A stretch of 64,000 nt of DNA, taken from Stenotrophomonas nitritireducens. GTDB taxonomy: Bacteria; Pseudomonadota; Gammaproteobacteria; Xanthomonadales; Xanthomonadaceae. The position numbers and the translations under genes were made by a program. Positions 19,661-29,024 of the stretch are shown here, in pieces; position 1 is the stretch's first letter, and each line of letters opens with the position of its first letter. The notes under the pieces were generated by a model, which was given only the letters and a program-made list of their open reading frames with translations, was not told the origin of the DNA and did no database searches. The stretch is from assembly GCF_001700965.1 (NCBI RefSeq), contig NZ_CP016756.1, positions 1,426,001 through 1,490,000 on the forward strand, in the 5' to 3' direction.

Positions 19661-20205
19661 CGAGCAGGATCCGCCGCCGCTGCGGGTGCGTCCTGGTCCA
19701 CGTAATACTGCAGACGGCCGAAGAAATTGCGATAGAACTGCGGGTCCTGCACGGTGCGGCTGGCAACCCGCACCAGCGAATCGTCATTGCTGCCGAACGG
19801 CAGCGAGACCGAGCCCAGTGCACCCACGCCCACACTGGCCGAGGTCGGCGACTTCTTCAGTGCATAACGATCCTGCACCGCGCTGACGAACACCTGTGCC
19901 TTGCCGCTGCCCTGTGCGGCACAGGACACCCGCAATACCAGTTGTTCGTGCACCTCGTCCTTGGGCTGGAAATTCTTGTTGCCTTCGACATTGCCGGCGT
20001 CGGCACGGCTGATCGCATAACCTTGGCCCAGCAGCGCGCGCCGTGCGGCCTCGCAGGCCTGCGCCGGTGTGGTGTCGAGACTGCGGGTATAGGTATCGCC
20101 CGAATCGAATGACTCGCGCAGCAGGCTGCTGTCGGCGACCTTGCCGCCGCAACCGGCCAACAACAGGCTCAAGCCGGCCAACGCAGGCAGCGGATATCGG
20201 CGCAT
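19657..20205 (-). CDS. DUF2242-like outer-membrane lipoprotein
   Basis: 182 residues from ATG MRRYPLPALAGLSLLLAGC; the lipobox LLAGC places the lipidated cysteine at residue 19. The longer upstream start would bury the signal and was rejected. The central ACEAARRALLGQGYAISRAD plus NKNFQPKDEVHEQLVLRVSC pattern resembles the DUF2242 lipoprotein family. Function is unknown. It is coupled to the exported protein downstream by a 4-base overlap. Confidence 0.78.
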   Translation of the reverse strand: MRRYPLPALAGLSLLLAGCGGKVADSSLLRESFDSGDTYTRSLDTTPAQACEAARRALLGQGYAISRADAGNVEGNKNFQPKDEVHEQLVLRVSCAAQGSGKAQVFVSAVQDRYALKKSPTSASVGVGALGSVSLPFGSNDDSLVRVASRTVQDPQFYRNFFGRLQYYVDQDAPAAAADPAR

Positions 20206-20340
20206 GGGCGTCTCCACGGTGAGCGAAGGCGCACAGCATAACGCCGCCAACGTAACGCTACGCTGACGGCGTTGAATGCGGGCAGGGCCCCTGTTGGCGC
20301 TGCGCTCAGGTGGGCTGTGCGCAGTGCGGGTGCCGGCCGC

Positions 20341-22512
20341 TCAGTCTGCCCAGCGGCCGGGACCAGTGGACTGCGGCAACACCTGTGCCGACAGCGGGCG
20401 GTCTTTCTCCAGCACGTTCACGGCATCGGCCAGGATCGAGGCCGACTCCTTCAACAGCGGGTCCGGACGCTTCTCGGCGGCCTTCTCGCGGGCGGCATCC
20501 TTGACGATGTCACGCTCGTTGCCGGTCAGGCCGTCGTCGGTGCTGTCCTCGGCCAGCGGATCCAGCGGCAGGCCCAGTTCCTTGCGGATCTGCTGGCGCT
20601 GCTTGCGCTGTGCTTCCTGCTTGTCACGCTCGGCGCGGCGCTCGGCTTCGTTGAGCGAGACGTACTTCTTGGCGGCCTCGGTGCGGAACTGCTGCACGTC
20701 CTCTTCCCACCACTGGAACTCGCGGTCGGCGCGGATGCGGGTGTCATGCAGCGTTTCCAGACGCGGCACGATCGGCGCGAAATTGCCGTACTGGGTATGC
20801 GGCACGGCGGCGATGCGGGTCCACGGCAGCGCGTTGTCGTAGGTGCTCTCGCCGAACTCGCTGGCGTCGACGCTGGCCGGGAAGGCCAGGTCCGGCACCA
20901 CACCCTTGTGCTGGGTACTGGAGCCGCTGACGCGGAAGAACTGGGCGATGGTCAGCTTGACCTGGCCAAAGCGTTCCTTCTCGCTGGCCGGCCAACGGTC
21001 CAGCGGCACCACGTTCTGTACGGTGCCCTTGCCGAAGGTGGTTTCACCGATCACCAGGCCACGACCGTAATCCTGGATGGCGCCGGCAAAGATTTCCGAG
21101 GCCGAGGCCGAACCGCGGTTGATCAGCACCGCCAGCGGGCCGTCCCAGGCCACGACCGGGTTGCGGTCGCTGTTGACGGTGACGCGGCCGCCGGATTCAC
21201 GCACCTGCACCACCGGGCCCTGTTCGATGAACAGGCCGGTCAGTTCGATCGCCTCGTCCAGCGAACCACCGCCGTTGTTGCGCAGGTCCAGCACCACGCC
21301 GTCGAGCTTGTCGGCCTTGAAACCGGCCAGCAGCTTGGCCACGTCGCGGGTGGCCGAGGCATAGTCGGCGGCGTTGCGGCGGCGGCCTTCGAAGTCCTGG
21401 TAGAAAGTTGGCAGCTTGACCACGCCGATGCGGCGTTCCGGTGCGCCCGCGGCACCGGGAATGGTCATGGTCTCGCCCTTGGCGGCCTGTTCGGACAGAC
21501 GGATCTTCTGCCGGGTCAGGGTCAGCATGCGGTGCTTGCCATCCACGCCTTCGGCGGCCGGGATGAACTCCAGGCGCACCTGGGTGTCCTTGGCGCCACG
21601 GATCTTGGCCACCACATCGTCGATGCGCCAGCCGATCACGTCTTCAACCGGACCGGAGCGGCCCTGGCCGACACCGACGATGCGGTCGCCGGCCTTGAGC
21701 GTGCCGTCCATCGCCACCGGGCCACCGGGCACCACTTCGCGGATCACCACCATGTCGTCCTGGCGCTGCAGCTGGGCACCAATGCCTTCCAGCGACAGCG
21801 ACATGGCCTGGTTGAAGTTCTCGGCCGTGCGCGGGGTGAAGTAATCGGTATGCGGGTCAACGGCGCTGGTGTAAGCGTTCATGTAGAACGAGAACACGTC
21901 CTCGCCCTTGAGCTCGTTGATGGTCTTGAGCAGGGTGTCGTAACGCTTGTCCAGGGTCTTGCGGATATCCGCGGCCGGCTTGCCGGCCAGCTTCAGCCGC
22001 AACCAGTCGTTCTTGACCGACTTGCGCCACAGGTCGTCCAGTTCGGCGTTGGTCGCCCACGGCACGTCCTTGCGGTCGTAGTTGAAGCGTTCTTCAAGGG
22101 TGAAATCCGGCTCCTGCCTGAGCAGGCGGCGGGCATAGGCCACGCGCTCCCCCACCCGCTGGCGGTACACCGCGAACACCTGATAGGCCGGGTCCAGTTC
22201 GCCCGAACGGATGGCTTCACCGGTCTGCGCAGCCAGCGGCGCGAAACGATCGACGTCCTCCTTGGTGAAGAACTGCTTGCCGCTGTCCAGCGACTCCAGG
22301 TAACGCTTGAACACGTCCTGCGAGGTTGCCGCATCAAGCTGACGCGGGCGGTAGGCGTAGCGGCTGTCGGAGAGCAGGCCGTACACTAGCTTGGAGGTGG
22401 TGGCCTGGTCGAGCGTCGCTGCCGAGGGCAAGGCCGAATCAGCGCGCGCCAGCAGGGCGGCGGGAGCGGTCAGCGCGAAGGCCAGCAGGAAAACGGGAAC
22501 TCGGTAGTTCAT
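20341..22512 (-). CDS. prc: Tail-specific carboxy-terminal protease
   Basis: Periplasmic protease of family S41 that degrades or trims proteins from the C-terminus. 723 residues from ATG (a TTG one codon earlier is the alternative). Signal peptide ends near LLARADS. An N-terminal helical region precedes a PDZ domain (about 235-320, GIGAQLQRQDDMVVIREVVPGGP). The S41 core has LDLRNNGGGSLDEA and the catalytic Ser/Lys dyad about S470 in GSASASEIFAGA and K495 in TFGKGTVQ, with the 25-residue spacing of E. coli Prc. A C-terminal DUF3340-like charged region follows. Confidence 0.95.
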   Translation of the reverse strand: MNYRVPVFLLAFALTAPAALLARADSALPSAATLDQATTSKLVYGLLSDSRYAYRPRQLDAATSQDVFKRYLESLDSGKQFFTKEDVDRFAPLAAQTGEAIRSGELDPAYQVFAVYRQRVGERVAYARRLLRQEPDFTLEERFNYDRKDVPWATNAELDDLWRKSVKNDWLRLKLAGKPAADIRKTLDKRYDTLLKTINELKGEDVFSFYMNAYTSAVDPHTDYFTPRTAENFNQAMSLSLEGIGAQLQRQDDMVVIREVVPGGPVAMDGTLKAGDRIVGVGQGRSGPVEDVIGWRIDDVVAKIRGAKDTQVRLEFIPAAEGVDGKHRMLTLTRQKIRLSEQAAKGETMTIPGAAGAPERRIGVVKLPTFYQDFEGRRRNAADYASATRDVAKLLAGFKADKLDGVVLDLRNNGGGSLDEAIELTGLFIEQGPVVQVRESGGRVTVNSDRNPVVAWDGPLAVLINRGSASASEIFAGAIQDYGRGLVIGETTFGKGTVQNVVPLDRWPASEKERFGQVKLTIAQFFRVSGSSTQHKGVVPDLAFPASVDASEFGESTYDNALPWTRIAAVPHTQYGNFAPIVPRLETLHDTRIRADREFQWWEEDVQQFRTEAAKKYVSLNEAERRAERDKQEAQRKQRQQIRKELGLPLDPLAEDSTDDGLTGNERDIVKDAAREKAAEKRPDPLLKESASILADAVNVLEKDRPLSAQVLPQSTGPGRWAD

Positions 22513-22571
22513 CAAAGTACTCGTGGCACCGAACGTTGGGGGGAGACTGCGGGCAGGTCAGACATGCCGAC

Positions 22572-22592
22572 AGTGCCGAAAGTTTCGGCACT
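22572..22592. promoter_or_regulatory. Perfect 21-bp palindrome upstream of prc
   Basis: AGTGCCGAAA, one central G, then TTTCGGCACT. It lies 60-80 bases before the prc start and about 130 bases after the end of lipA. It has no T run, so an operator is as likely as a terminator. Confidence 0.4.
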
Positions 22593-22719
22593 TGTCATCC
22601 GGCCCACGGCCAGACTAGCCGCAGTGCTGTAGCAGAATGTGAATCGCGCCGGCATGGTCGGCGGCGGCGGCGGCCGCAACGCGGCCGGCATGGCGCCGGC
22701 GCGTGTCATTGGATGCGGC

Positions 22720-23730
22720 TCAGACAGCGACGCCGGCACCGGCCGCCTGCTGGTCGGCGTGGTAGGACGAACGCACCATCGGACCGGACGCGACGTGGGT
22801 GAAGCCCAGTGCGTAGCCGTATTCCTCGAACGCCTTGTATTCCTCCGGCGTCCAGTAGCGCAGAACCGGGTGGTGGTGGGCGGTCGGCTGCAGGTACTGG
22901 CCGATGGTCACCATTTCCACGTCGTGCGCACGCAGGTCACGCAGCGTTGCCTGCACCTGCTCCAGGGTTTCGCCCAGGCCCAGCATGATGCCGGACTTGG
23001 TCGGCACGTCCGGGTGCTGTGCCTTGAAGTTCTTCAACAGGGTCAGCGACCACTGGTAGTCCGCGCCCGGGCGTACGTTGCGGTACAGGTCCGGCACGGT
23101 TTCGATGTTGTGGTTGAACACGTCCGGCGGGTTCTGCGCCAGGATTTCCAGCGCGCGCTCCATGCGGCCCTTGCCACGGAAGTCCGGGGTCAGCACTTCG
23201 ATGCGGGTGTTGGGCGACTTCTCGCGGATGGCGGTGATGCAGTCGACGAAGTGCTGAGCACCGCCATCGCGCAGGTCATCGCGGTCAACGCTGGTCACCA
23301 CCACGTACTTCAGGCCCATGTCGGCCACGGTCTGGCCCAGGCTGGCCGGCTCGTTGGCGTCCGGCGGCTTGGGCCGGCCGTGGGCCACGTCGCAGAACGA
23401 GCAGCGACGGGTGCAGACTTCACCCAGGATCATGAAGGTGGCGGTGCCGTGGCCGAAGCATTCGTGGATGTTCGGGCAGCTGGCTTCTTCGCACACCGTG
23501 ACCAGGCGGTTCTCGCGCAGCTTGGCCTTCAGGTTGGCCACGGCATTGCCCGAAGGAATGCGCACGCGGATCCAGGAAGGCTTGCGCAGCACCGGCGCGT
23601 CGGCGAACTGCACCGGCGAGCGGTTGATCTTGTCACCGCCAAGCTGTTTGACACCGGCCTGCAACGGCGCGGACGGGACGTCACCCTGCACGACCTGCAG
23701 GGGAATGGAGCGCGTGGTGGTTTCAGTCAT
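22720..23730 (-). CDS. lipA: Lipoyl synthase
   Basis: Radical-SAM enzyme inserting two sulfurs into protein-bound octanoate. 336 residues. Auxiliary cluster cysteines are C80, C85 and C91 ([15 protein letters not shown]); the radical-SAM CxxxCxxC is C106, C110 and C113 (VCTRRCSFC). The C-terminal SSYHAD contains the serine ligand of the auxiliary cluster. It follows lipB by 16 bases in the order ybeD-lipB-lipA. Confidence 0.98.
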   Translation of the reverse strand: MTETTTRSIPLQVVQGDVPSAPLQAGVKQLGGDKINRSPVQFADAPVLRKPSWIRVRIPSGNAVANLKAKLRENRLVTVCEEASCPNIHECFGHGTATFMILGEVCTRRCSFCDVAHGRPKPPDANEPASLGQTVADMGLKYVVVTSVDRDDLRDGGAQHFVDCITAIREKSPNTRIEVLTPDFRGKGRMERALEILAQNPPDVFNHNIETVPDLYRNVRPGADYQWSLTLLKNFKAQHPDVPTKSGIMLGLGETLEQVQATLRDLRAHDVEMVTIGQYLQPTAHHHPVLRYWTPEEYKAFEEYGYALGFTHVASGPMVRSSYHADQQAAGAGVAV

Positions 23731-23746
23731 GGCGTTATCAGCGGTC

Positions 23747-24448
23747 TCAGAGCCGCGTAGTCAGATCGGGCAGTTCGGGCGTCGGCTGCAAGGCCAGGCC
23801 GAACTGCTGGGCCAGATGGGACAGCAGCACCGCTTTGACCGCTTCGATACCCGAAGGACCGCCCAAGTCTAGCACCGAGGTCACCTGCATCCCGGCGTAG
23901 CCGCAGGGGTTGATGCGGTGGAAGGGTTCAAGATCCAGCGACACATTGAACGCCAGGCCATGGAAGCTGCAGCCGCGCCGCACGCGGATGCCGAGCGCGG
24001 CGATCTTGGCGCCGTCCACGTAGACACCGGGTGCGCCGTCCAGGCGTTCAGCACCGATGTTCCATTCGTCCAGGGTGTCGATGATGGCCTGTTCGATGCG
24101 GCACACGTAATCGCGCACACCGATGCCAAGCCGGCGCAGGTCCAGCAAGGGGTACACCACGATCTGGCCGGGGCCGTGATAGGTCACCTGGCCGCCGCGG
24201 TCGACGTGCAGCACCGGGATATCGCCCGGCGCCAGCACATGTTCATCCTTGCCGGCCTGGCCCAGGGTGAACACCGGGTCGTGTTCGACCACCCACAGTT
24301 CGTCGGTGGTGCTATCGCCACGGCTGTCGGTGAACTGCTGCATGGCGTGCCAGACAGGTTCATAGCCCTGCCGGCCCAGGTCCCGCAGCAGCGCCGGACG
24401 CGTGGTGCTTGCCGGCGTTTGTGCAGCGCAAGCGGTTACAGCGTCCAC
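23747..24448 (-). CDS. lipB: Octanoyl-[ACP]:protein N-octanoyltransferase
   Basis: Transfers octanoyl from ACP to lipoyl domains. 233 residues from GTG, overlapping the end of ybeD by 13 bases. Motifs [29 protein letters not shown] with catalytic K148, and [12 protein letters not shown] with catalytic C182. Confidence 0.97.
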   Translation of the reverse strand: MDAVTACAAQTPASTTRPALLRDLGRQGYEPVWHAMQQFTDSRGDSTTDELWVVEHDPVFTLGQAGKDEHVLAPGDIPVLHVDRGGQVTYHGPGQIVVYPLLDLRRLGIGVRDYVCRIEQAIIDTLDEWNIGAERLDGAPGVYVDGAKIAALGIRVRRGCSFHGLAFNVSLDLEPFHRINPCGYAGMQVTSVLDLGGPSGIEAVKAVLLSHLAQQFGLALQPTPELPDLTTRL

Positions 24449-24714
24449 TTCACTTCCGGGTGGTCACGCATCACCGCGTGGGCGGCGTCGTACTGCTCGC
24501 GGCTATCGGCCTTGAAGGCGATGCGCACCGAGACGTACTTGCCGTTGGAGGATTCTTTCCAGCTGATGCGCTCTTCGAGCACCTCGATACCGGCGCCTTG
24601 CAGCAACTTGGGCAGCTCAGCCTCCAGACCGATGTTGGCCGCGCCCATGGCGCTGAGCTCAAAGGTGCCGGGGAACTGGAAGCCGTGTTCAGGGTTGTCG
24701 GACTTGATTTCCAT
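24436..24714 (-). CDS. ybeD: YbeD-like DUF493 protein
   Basis: 92-residue ACT-like fold protein ([46 protein letters not shown]). Its neighbour is lipB in many gammaproteobacteria, and the biochemical role is not established. First gene of the lipoate operon. Confidence 0.93.
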   Translation of the reverse strand: MEIKSDNPEHGFQFPGTFELSAMGAANIGLEAELPKLLQGAGIEVLEERISWKESSNGKYVSVRIAFKADSREQYDAAHAVMRDHPEVKWTL

Positions 24715-24793
24715 GCCGCCATTATCGGGGCGAACGCCGACAAACCCAAGGCCAAGACCGATTCACAGCCTTCCATGAACGCAGCCAAGCCCG

Positions 24794-24980
24794 GTAGTGT
24801 CGAGCCATGCTCGGCAAGGGCTGGGCCCGGCACGTTCTTTGTAGGAGCGGCATCAGCCGCGAAGCTCGTAGATGTTCAGGTTGCGGGCATTGCCCTTGAT
24901 ATAGATGGCCAGCTTCGCGGCTGACGCCGCTCCTACATTGGCGGCTGGCAATGCCCCTGCCGGGCATGGCTCGGCACTAC
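24794..24980. repeat. Nested palindromic repeats (SMAG outside, GTAGGAGCGGC family inside)
   Basis: A SMAG unit (24794-24816) and its inverted copy (about 24958-24980) enclose a second palindromic family: GTAGGAGCGGCATCAGCCGC at about 24841 and its inverted copy ending 24936. The whole gap between ybeD and the CsgG-like gene is taken up by these units; no gene is seen. Confidence 0.8.
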
Positions 24981-25038
24981 CGGGAGCCAGAAACCAGAAA
25001 GGCCGCTTGCGCGACCCTTCTGCGGGGTAAACCCGGGC

Positions 25039-26016
25039 TTACTTGGACAGCTGCAGCAGGGTGGACGACACCCAACCGCGGTTACCCAGCTCGTCCTCGA
25101 CTTCCCACATCACGCCTTCCTTGGTGCCGGTCGGGTACAGCATCATGCCCGGGTCCAGGGTACGCACCGGCGCGCCGGTGCCGCGGGCGTTGGCCAGCAG
25201 GCGGCCAGCTCGGGTCACCGTCACGGCCTGCTGCGCATTGGCCGCAGACGCGTTGTCCGGCAGGCCGCCGAGCTGGGCGATGATGTCGGTATAGGCCTGC
25301 AGGTAGGCCATGGTGATGACCTGGCCGATTTCGGTATTGGCATAGCCGCCAACGCCAGCCGCCCCCAGGCCGCTACCGCCAAACAGACCGGCGCCAGCAC
25401 CGAAGCCCATGTCGCTCTTGCGCGCGGAGCCTTCCGAGATGGCCACCTGCTCCGACGAACGCACGTCGGTCACGGTCAGCACCACGTCAGCGGTCTTGCT
25501 GGTGAAGTTCAAGCCACCCACCAGGGCACCGGCGCGGCCACCGATCAGGCCACCCAGCAGGCCACCAATGGCATTGCCACCGGCGTTGCTGTTCTGCGAG
25601 ACCAAGTCCGGGATCATCACGTAGTCAGCGGCCTTGATCTGGCCCTTGCCGACGTTGGAACGACCCCGCAGGTCGCCACTGGCTGCCAGCTCACGCTCGA
25701 ACTGGCCTGCGGCCATGCCGGCGCCACGGTCCACCAGGGTGAAACAACGCGAACGGTTGACGAAGGCCTTGATCAGACGCGACGGTGCCGGCAACTGCTG
25801 GCCGGTCCACCAGTTGGTGGAGTCTTCCGGCTCGATCACCGACAAGGTGCCGATCGGGCGCTGACAGGTTGGAATCTGTGCGGCAGCCTGCTGGCGCTGT
25901 TCCTGCGCCTGGGTGCCCTTGGCCTTGAAGGCTGCATGGGCCGGCTGGCTGCTCACAGCCACAGCGATACCCAGAGTGAAGACCGCTGCAGTGAGCGGCG
26001 AAATAACGTTACGCAT
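25039..26016 (-). CDS. CsgG/HfaB-like exported protein
   Basis: 325 residues. Start at the second Met (MRNVISPLTAAVF), which has GGGGAAG 8 bases upstream; an ATG five codons earlier lacks this. The signal peptide ends near SSQPAHAAF, with no lipobox cysteine, unlike true CsgG. A CsgG-like domain (SRLIKAFVNRSRCFTLVDRG, YVMIPDLV, ADVVLTVTDVRSSEQV) contains two glycine-rich stretches (GGNAIGGLLGGLIGGRAGALVGG and a second near 215). A C-terminal SH3-like segment ends EVEDELGNRGWVSSTLL. It may be an outer-membrane or periplasmic assembly factor; no curli-like genes are adjacent. Confidence 0.75.
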   Translation of the reverse strand: MRNVISPLTAAVFTLGIAVAVSSQPAHAAFKAKGTQAQEQRQQAAAQIPTCQRPIGTLSVIEPEDSTNWWTGQQLPAPSRLIKAFVNRSRCFTLVDRGAGMAAGQFERELAASGDLRGRSNVGKGQIKAADYVMIPDLVSQNSNAGGNAIGGLLGGLIGGRAGALVGGLNFTSKTADVVLTVTDVRSSEQVAISEGSARKSDMGFGAGAGLFGGSGLGAAGVGGYANTEIGQVITMAYLQAYTDIIAQLGGLPDNASAANAQQAVTVTRAGRLLANARGTGAPVRTLDPGMMLYPTGTKEGVMWEVEDELGNRGWVSSTLLQLSK

Positions 26017-26036
26017 CTGATACTTCCCCATTAACC

Positions 26037-26055
26037 TGCACCTTACGAGGTGCGT
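26037..26055 (-). promoter_or_regulatory. Leader hairpin of CsgG-like gene
   Basis: GCACCT, loop CGTA, AGGTGC, about 20 bases upstream of the start codon in the 5' leader. It could influence translation initiation. Confidence 0.35.
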
Positions 26056-26059
26056 TCCT

Positions 26060-26880
26060 TTGGCTTAGAGACCTTGCGGTAAGACTCTGTCCCTGATGTT
26101 ACCTAGCAGACGAGCACGGTCCGGTCCGCCGGAATCCTAACCCAGACCGATGTCAGGATGCATGCCGTTTTTTGTGAGACAAGCCCCTTTCCGGGGCCGG
26201 AAGCCGCACCGCCCCACCCAGAACCGTCCTGAAAAGGCCGCGGAGCCTTGGCCCTGCGGCCTCGTGGCGAGGGTCTGCCGCGCCGGCTCCCGGCCCGCAA
26301 CCGCCCGGCCCCGGCTGCGCTCCTTTCGATCGGCGTCCGGGGATGCGGCCTGGCGGCGCTATGGGAACACCCGCTGCCTTCACAGCTCAGCCCCCGCCGT
26401 GCCACGGCGGATACCGGTGGACCGCAGCCGTGCCACCTGCCGCAGGACCGGCTCCGTTGCGGACGGGGTCAAGCCCTCGGCGCAAACGCGTCGTGCAGCA
26501 TCAACTGCTCCCGGTTGCCAACCGAAGTTCTTCCATCAATGAGCATTCACTGCACTGCCCTGTCCCTTCCACGTTGCGCGGGCTGTTGTCGAAAGCGGCG
26601 TCATCAATGAAGGTGCATGCTGGAGCGCGCACCATGCAACCACGCCATCAACACTGCGCGTACACACGGAATAAAAGTCTCACGCATGAACACGCAAACA
26701 GCGCCGCTGGCTCTGCCTGCGTTTCAGTTGCGCACATGCATCAACCGGTTTACTCAGTGCGCACTCGCGGAAAAAAATCCACTGTTTCGCCTACAACAAT
26801 CTGTCCGGTCGGTAGCGATATGCCAGTCAACAACGCAGCTCTAAGCTGCGTGACAAATATGCTGGCATTGAGGCCTGAAA
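26060..26880. other. Gene-free gap, GC-rich part then lower-GC promoter part
   Basis: No ORF here has family features. 26150-26500 is very GC-rich with several inverted segments (for example CCGCCGTG/CACGGCGG near 26393). 26620-26880 is less GC-rich and probably holds the promoter of the LpxR-like gene. I looked for RNase P RNA, tmRNA and tRNA signatures and did not find them. Confidence 0.4.
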
Positions 26881-27930
26881 ATGAAATCCGGTGTTGGACT
26901 GGTGGTGCTGATGGCGGGAGGGTTGGGTACTGCGCCTGCGTTGGCAGCCGAACAGTGCGCGCAAAGCGCATTGAGTGACCATCCACCTGCGATCAACATC
27001 CGCATCGACAACGACATGCTGGGCGGCGCGCAACAGGACCAGGGGTACACCAACGGTGCGTTGTTGACCCTGGTCTCGCCCAATCTGCAGGACTACACCG
27101 ATGACCCTTGCCTGCCGCGCCTGGCGCGCTGGATGAATCGCCGCCTGGAGCGCCTGCATCCGGGCGAATTCCAGCAGCAGAACATGATCTTCAGTTTCGG
27201 CCAGGCCTTGTACACGCCCACCGACAACACCCGCGCCGATCTGATCAGGGATGATCGCCCCTATGCGGCGGCATTGATGGTCAACTTCGGCTACAACGCG
27301 CGCAACGGCAATCACCTGCGCACCACCCAACTGGCGCTGGGCATGATCGGCCCATCGGCGCAGGGCAAGCAGGTACAGGACGCCGTGCACGACGCGCTGG
27401 GCGATGACAAGTTCCTGGGTTGGCGCAACCAGCTGCACGACGAACCGGTATTCAAATTGTTGCACGAGCGCATGCAACGCTGGCCAGCCGAAGGCAACGC
27501 GGCGGGCTGGGGCTGGGATGCGATCAGCCACTGGGGCGGCGCCGTCGGCAACCTTGCCACCTACGCAAATGTTGGCGGCGAAGTACGTTTTGGCTGGAAG
27601 CTGCCTGACGATTTCGGCAGCTCGCCGATGCGCCCGGCCGGTGAAAACACCGCACCCACCCGACGCGGGCGCGCAGAGGGCTGGTCCACCCATCTGTTCG
27701 TAACCAGCGACGCACGCTGGGTAGTGCGTGACATCACCCTGGACGGCAACACATTCCGCAGCAGCCACAGCGTGGACAAGCGCTCGTTCGTCGGCGACCT
27801 CGGCTACGGCGTGGCAGTGATGCGTGGCAAATGGAAATTCGCCCTGGCCCGCTACCACCGCAGCCGCGAATTCGACGGACAGAAGGAAACGCCGGTATTC
27901 GGTAGTTTTACTGTCAGCCGCACGCTTTGA
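26881..27930 (+). CDS. LpxR-like lipid A deacylase (DUF2219)
   Basis: Outer-membrane barrel that in LpxR removes the 3'-acyloxyacyl group of lipid A. 349 residues; signal peptide ending near PALAAEQ. INIRIDNDMLGGAQQDQGYTNG carries the N-D pair and the threonine of the LpxR active site. Also family-like: RDDRPYAAALMVNFGY, TQLALGMIGPSAQGKQVQDAVH with the conserved histidine, and alternating amphipathic strands to the end. Isolated gene. Confidence 0.85.
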   Translation: MKSGVGLVVLMAGGLGTAPALAAEQCAQSALSDHPPAINIRIDNDMLGGAQQDQGYTNGALLTLVSPNLQDYTDDPCLPRLARWMNRRLERLHPGEFQQQNMIFSFGQALYTPTDNTRADLIRDDRPYAAALMVNFGYNARNGNHLRTTQLALGMIGPSAQGKQVQDAVHDALGDDKFLGWRNQLHDEPVFKLLHERMQRWPAEGNAAGWGWDAISHWGGAVGNLATYANVGGEVRFGWKLPDDFGSSPMRPAGENTAPTRRGRAEGWSTHLFVTSDARWVVRDITLDGNTFRSSHSVDKRSFVGDLGYGVAVMRGKWKFALARYHRSREFDGQKETPVFGSFTVSRTL

Positions 27931-28003
27931 TGGCATAGCACGGGTGAGCGCTTTGAACGTGTGGGGATCGCAGAAGCAGCAGTAAAACAAAGCAAAAGCA
28001 AAA

Positions 28004-28115
28004 GCGCCCTCACGCCAACCCCTCTCCCGCACGCGGGAGAGGGGCTCGCATTGCGTCGGTGGCTAGTGCACTAGCCCCTCTTCCGTTTACGGGAGAGGGG
28101 TTGGGGTGAGGGCGC
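28004..28115. repeat. 112-bp inverted repeat
   Basis: GCGCCCTCACGCCAACCCCT at the left is complemented by AGGGGTTGGGGTGAGGGCGC at the right; an inner hairpin CTCTCCCGCACGCGGGAGAG and a second inner arm lie between. It starts the 1-kb repeat block downstream of the LpxR-like gene. Confidence 0.8.
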
Positions 28116-28119
28116 TCGA

Positions 28120-28175
28120 CGCCTTGGCTTTGGCTTTGGCTTCTGCTTTGGCTTCTGCCTTGGCTTCTGCTCTCC
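28120..28175. repeat. Degenerate hexamer tract (GGCTTT/GGCTTCT type)
   Basis: CTTGGCTTTGGCTTTGGC continues as TTCTGCTTTGGCTTCTG units. Related tracts occur on the opposite strand near 28800-28837 (AAGCCA, GAGCCA) and at 55946-55980. Confidence 0.75.
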
Positions 28176-28186
28176 AGCTTTTGACG

Positions 28187-28772
28187 TACCGGGTCCCCTT
28201 CCGCAGCGACGGAGCTGGCAGACAAGACCCCGCACGGGGCGACGCACAGGGATGTGCGTCGTTTTTCGACGAGACACGGATGTCTCGTCGAAAAATCCTG
28301 CCGGCGGAGTGGACCCGCGCCGCGCAGCGGTGTGGGCGCGGAGGCAGGGTATGCTTTCTTTGGGCCACCTTTCTTTGCACAAGCAAAGAAAGGTGTGCTC
28401 GCGCGCCGTAGGCGGGCGAAAGCCCTTGATCTTGATCTTGATCGCGACTGCAGCTGCGGCTAAAGCAATAGCAATAGCAATAGCAATAGCAAGGGCAAGG
28501 GCAACAACAAGAGCTTTCTCTCCCCTTCGGGGAGCGAGTTACTTTTCTTTGCTTGTGCAAAGAAAAGATAACCAAAAGAAGAGCTCTTCAACAGCCGAAT
28601 GGCTGGTCAAGCACACCCTGCCTACGCGCCCTCCGCGCTTCGCGCTCCAGGTCCACTCCGCTGCCGGGATTTTTCGACGAGACATCCCTGTCTCGTCGAA
28701 AAACGACGCACATCCATGTGCGCCGCCCCTACGGGGTCCTATCCATCAGCCCCGTCGCTTCGGAAGGGGCTC
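28187..28772. repeat. Composite inverted-repeat element, arms about 200 bp
   Basis: The left arm (about 28187-28395) and right arm (about 28542-28772) are imperfect reverse complements. Each arm holds the same three hairpins: GACGCACA..TGTGCGTC, TTTTCGACGAGAC..GTCTCGTCGAAAA, and CTTTCTTTGC..GCAAAGAAAG. The 145-base centre carries CTTGAT triplets and GCAATA repeats. ORFs inside it are low-complexity and not credible genes. 28773-28990 continues with hexamers and another AGGGAGGG repeat. Confidence 0.8.
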
Positions 28773-29024
28773 GACAAGTCGAAAGCCAGAGCAACAACAG
28801 CAAAAAATCAAAGCCAAAGCCAGAGCCAGAGCCAGAGCACCCCTCCCCAACCCTCCCCTTGCCTACGGCAAAGGGAGGGAGCAGAGCTGCACTTGGCATA
28901 GGAAAAGCAGCAGAGCTGCGCTTCGCTCCGGCAAAACAAAAGCGGCGTCACCGCATCCCATTGACCTCAATCCCAGTCAACAGAACACCGCAACGCCGCT
29001 CGGCTTGTCAGCCTGTGAAAGCCC

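Noticed and set aside
26103..26405. 100-codon minus-strand ORF in the gap before the CsgG-like gene
   Set aside because: Arg/Gly/Pro-rich composition typical of GC-driven open frames; no ribosome-binding site or family feature.
26150..26540. RNase P RNA or tmRNA
   Set aside because: The conserved cores expected for either RNA are absent on both strands.
28120..28840. CRISPR array
   Set aside because: Repeats are short hexamers and hairpin arms without regular unique spacers; no cas genes.
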